64,000 nucleotides of DNA from Gracilimonas sp964505215 (GTDB taxonomy: Bacteria > Bacteroidota > Rhodothermia > Balneolales > Balneolaceae): positions 62,001 through 126,000 of the forward strand of contig CAZDGU010000005.1 of assembly GCA_964505215.1 (NCBI GenBank), read 5' to 3'. The notes beneath the pieces are model-generated. The model had not been told where the DNA came from. It saw nothing but the letters and a program-made list of their open reading frames with translations, and ran no database searches. A program made the position numbers and the translations under genes. Position 1 is the stretch's first letter; the number at the start of each line of letters is the position of its first letter. Below, piece by piece: positions 62,428 to 64,000 of the stretch.

Positions 62428-63720
62428 ATGAAAAAAGTTTATGTAGGAATGGGCACCGATCTCATTCATCACGGCCATATCAATATCATAGAAAAAGCAA
62501 GAGAGTTGGGCGAAGTTACCGTTGGTTTATTATCCGACGAAGCCGTTACAAAATACAGCCGCATTCCTTTTTTAGAGTATGAAGAGCGAAAGCGTATTCT
62601 CGAAAACATTAAAGGGGTGAAGGAAGTGGTGCTGCAGCCTGCTTTAGATTATGAGGAAAATCTGCGAAAGCTGAAGCCCGATTTTGTAGTACACGGCACC
62701 GACTGGAAAGTAGGTCCGCAAAAACACATTCGCGATAAAGTTATTCGCATTTTAAAAGAATGGGACGGTAAATTGGTTGAACCGGATTATACCGAAGGAA
62801 TTTCTTCCACAGGGTTGCGAAACGCTCTGCGCGAAATTGGCACCACGCCCGATATCCGCCGAAAAATGTTGCGCCGGCTTATTTCTGCAAAACCCATTGT
62901 ACGCGTGATGGAAGCCCATAACGGAATTTCCAGCCTTATTGTGGAAGATACCGTGGTAGAAACCGAGAACGAACGACGCGAGTTTGACGCCATCTGGGTT
63001 AGCAGCCTCACCGATTCTACCGCAAAGGGTAAGCCCGACACAGAATACGTGGATCGCACCTCCCGCATTCAAACCATAAACGATATTTTAGATGTCACCA
63101 CCAAACCCCTCATTTTAGATGGCGACACCGGCGGACCTACCGAGCATTTTGAGCTTTTGGTAAAAAATATGGAGCGCCTGGGCGTTTCGGCCGTTATTAT
63201 AGAAGACAAAGCCGGCCTGAAGCGAAACTCCTTGTTTGGAACGGAAGTGAAGCAGCAGCTGGAAGATATAGACACCTTTTGCGAAAAAATATCAGCCGGT
63301 AAAAAAGCACAACGCACCTCCGACTTCCTGATTATTTCTCGGGTTGAAAGCCTGATTGCCAACGCAGGAATGGATGAGGCGCTGAAAAGAACCAAAGCCT
63401 ACATCGAAGCAGGCACCGACGGCATCATGATTCACAGTCGTCATAAACACGGCGAAGACATTATGGAGTTTATGGAGGAGTATCAGAAGTTTGAGTATAA
63501 AGTACCCACAATTTCCGTCCCTTCTTCCTACAACAAATTCACCGAGCAAGAGCTTTCAGATGCCGGATTTAATGTGGTTATTTATGCAAATCACCTATTA
63601 CGCAGCGCTTTTCCGGCTATGAAGAAAACGGCGGAATCTATACTGACGCACAAACGTTCGTTAGAAGCTGACGAGTACTGCATGTCTATTAAAGATATTC
63701 TGGAAATTCTCCCCAATTAA
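62428..63720 (+). CDS. Cytidylyltransferase-PEP mutase fusion
   Basis: 430 residues in two parts. Residues 1-135: a cytidylyltransferase-like nucleotidyltransferase fold (VYVGMGTDLIHHGHINI with the HxGH site, VVHGTDW, ISSTGLR). Residues about 150-425: phosphoenolpyruvate mutase (MEAHNGISSLIVED, LDGDTGG, EDKAGLKRNS with the catalytic Lys loop, and ISRVESLIANAGMDEAL). The mutase makes phosphonopyruvate, the first C-P bond. The fused N-terminal domain suggests activation of a phosphonate head group with CTP. First gene of a phosphonate cluster. Confidence 0.9.
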   Translation: MKKVYVGMGTDLIHHGHINIIEKARELGEVTVGLLSDEAVTKYSRIPFLEYEERKRILENIKGVKEVVLQPALDYEENLRKLKPDFVVHGTDWKVGPQKHIRDKVIRILKEWDGKLVEPDYTEGISSTGLRNALREIGTTPDIRRKMLRRLISAKPIVRVMEAHNGISSLIVEDTVVETENERREFDAIWVSSLTDSTAKGKPDTEYVDRTSRIQTINDILDVTTKPLILDGDTGGPTEHFELLVKNMERLGVSAVIIEDKAGLKRNSLFGTEVKQQLEDIDTFCEKISAGKKAQRTSDFLIISRVESLIANAGMDEALKRTKAYIEAGTDGIMIHSRHKHGEDIMEFMEEYQKFEYKVPTISVPSSYNKFTEQELSDAGFNVVIYANHLLRSAFPAMKKTAESILTHKRSLEADEYCMSIKDILEILPN

Positions 63721-63729
63721 TTGAAATCC

Positions 63730-64000
63730 ATGCTTCAACCCAAATTTTTATATCAGCAGCTGCAGCAACGCGGCGTCGAGTTTACGCTGGGCGTGCCCGA
63801 TTCGCTGTTAAAATACTACTGCTCGTATGCTTTTGATCAGGGCAACAAAACGATTGCCGCCAACGAAGGCGGAGCCATCGGTATGGCCGCCGGATATCAT
63901 TTGGCAACGGGGAAAATTCCGCTGGTGTATCTTCAAAACTCCGGTTTTGGCAATATCATCAACCCGCTTACTTCTTTAATTGATAAAAGCGTGTACGCCA
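63730..64000 (+). CDS. Phosphonopyruvate decarboxylase, C-terminus cut by window edge
   Basis: The first 90 residues are visible from ATG 63730. FLYQQLQQRGVEFTLGVPDS, ANEGGAIGMAAGYHLATGK (ThDP-site Glu) and YLQNSGFGNIINPL match phosphonopyruvate decarboxylases (ThDP enzymes making phosphonoacetaldehyde). It follows the mutase by 9 bp, as in aminoethylphosphonate pathways. Confidence 0.92.
   Translation, partial: MLQPKFLYQQLQQRGVEFTLGVPDSLLKYYCSYAFDQGNKTIAANEGGAIGMAAGYHLATGKIPLVYLQNSGFGNIINPLTSLIDKSVYA

Overview
The window looks like a chromosomal segment of a Gram-negative member of the Bacteroidota/Balneolota (FCB) group. The grounds are an LPS-type outer membrane (LptD, an MlaE/F/D system, a flippase), a type IX secretion PorQ homologue, a complete Na+-pumping NADH:quinone reductase operon with ApbE, and promoters of the TTTG-N21-TAnnTTTG type seen directly upstream of tRNA-Lys and of the FtsB-like gene. 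A Balneolales-like marine or halophilic bacterium is my inference, not something proven here.

Layout. 1-1425: 5' part of an outer-membrane beta-barrel-like gene, then a gene-free stretch with palindromic repeats. 2.0-5.1 kb: DUF423 membrane protein, a beta-CASP RNase-like metallo-hydrolase, an ATP-cone/Mrr-type nuclease and a GDCCVxC protein. 5.1-18.6 kb: a metal-homeostasis region, with a CPH-type copper P-ATPase (copB), two accessory proteins, cusB-cusC-cusA, a secreted Cys/His/Met protein, and on the plus strand an AraC regulator with a CxxC HMA-like N-terminus, a TauE/SafE permease and an ICMT-type methyltransferase. 18.6-23.8 kb: REP-like hairpins, an antitoxin with a frameshifted ParE/RelE toxin, a NYN-domain protein, and a HIT-aroQ-flippase operon. 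23.8-24.0 kb: tRNA-Lys(TTT). 24-41.3 kb: mostly core genes (a secreted PLD-SNase-HhH nuclease, FtsB-like protein, ROK kinase, lptD, ribE-ribD, a PpiD-like chaperone, mlaE-mlaF-mlaD, porQ, and an aroC-TPR-LysM/RlpA-CPBP operon).

41.3-44.3 kb is accessory. A Fic AMP-transferase gene is bracketed by two kinds of direct repeat, one of which carries paired palindromes that look like operators. Beside it lies an overlapping pair made of an unrecognised 268-residue protein and a PIN-domain nuclease, a candidate toxin-antitoxin-like module. 44.4-46.7 kb: an FmdB-like protein and a SulP transporter.

47.0-54.4 kb looks like a small island inserted at the 3' end of tRNA-Arg(TCG). A 14-bp exact copy of the tRNA 3' end lies at 47029 next to a terminator in the orientation expected for the original tRNA. 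The island holds a Crp/Fnr-type regulator with an FNR-like recognition helix, three FNR-type boxes (TTGAn-ATAT-ATCAA), two YceI proteins, NAD(P)-dependent oxidoreductases, a VOC protein, a DoxX gene interrupted by a nonsense codon, a pirin and an acetyltransferase. It reads as one local redox/electrophile-stress regulon.

54.6-62 kb: nqrABCDEF-apbE with a small conserved Cys-rich membrane protein. 62.4 kb to the end: the start of a phosphonate biosynthesis cluster (a cytidylyltransferase-PEP mutase fusion followed by phosphonopyruvate decarboxylase, cut by the window edge). No CRISPR array, complete insertion sequence, prophage or rRNA was seen.
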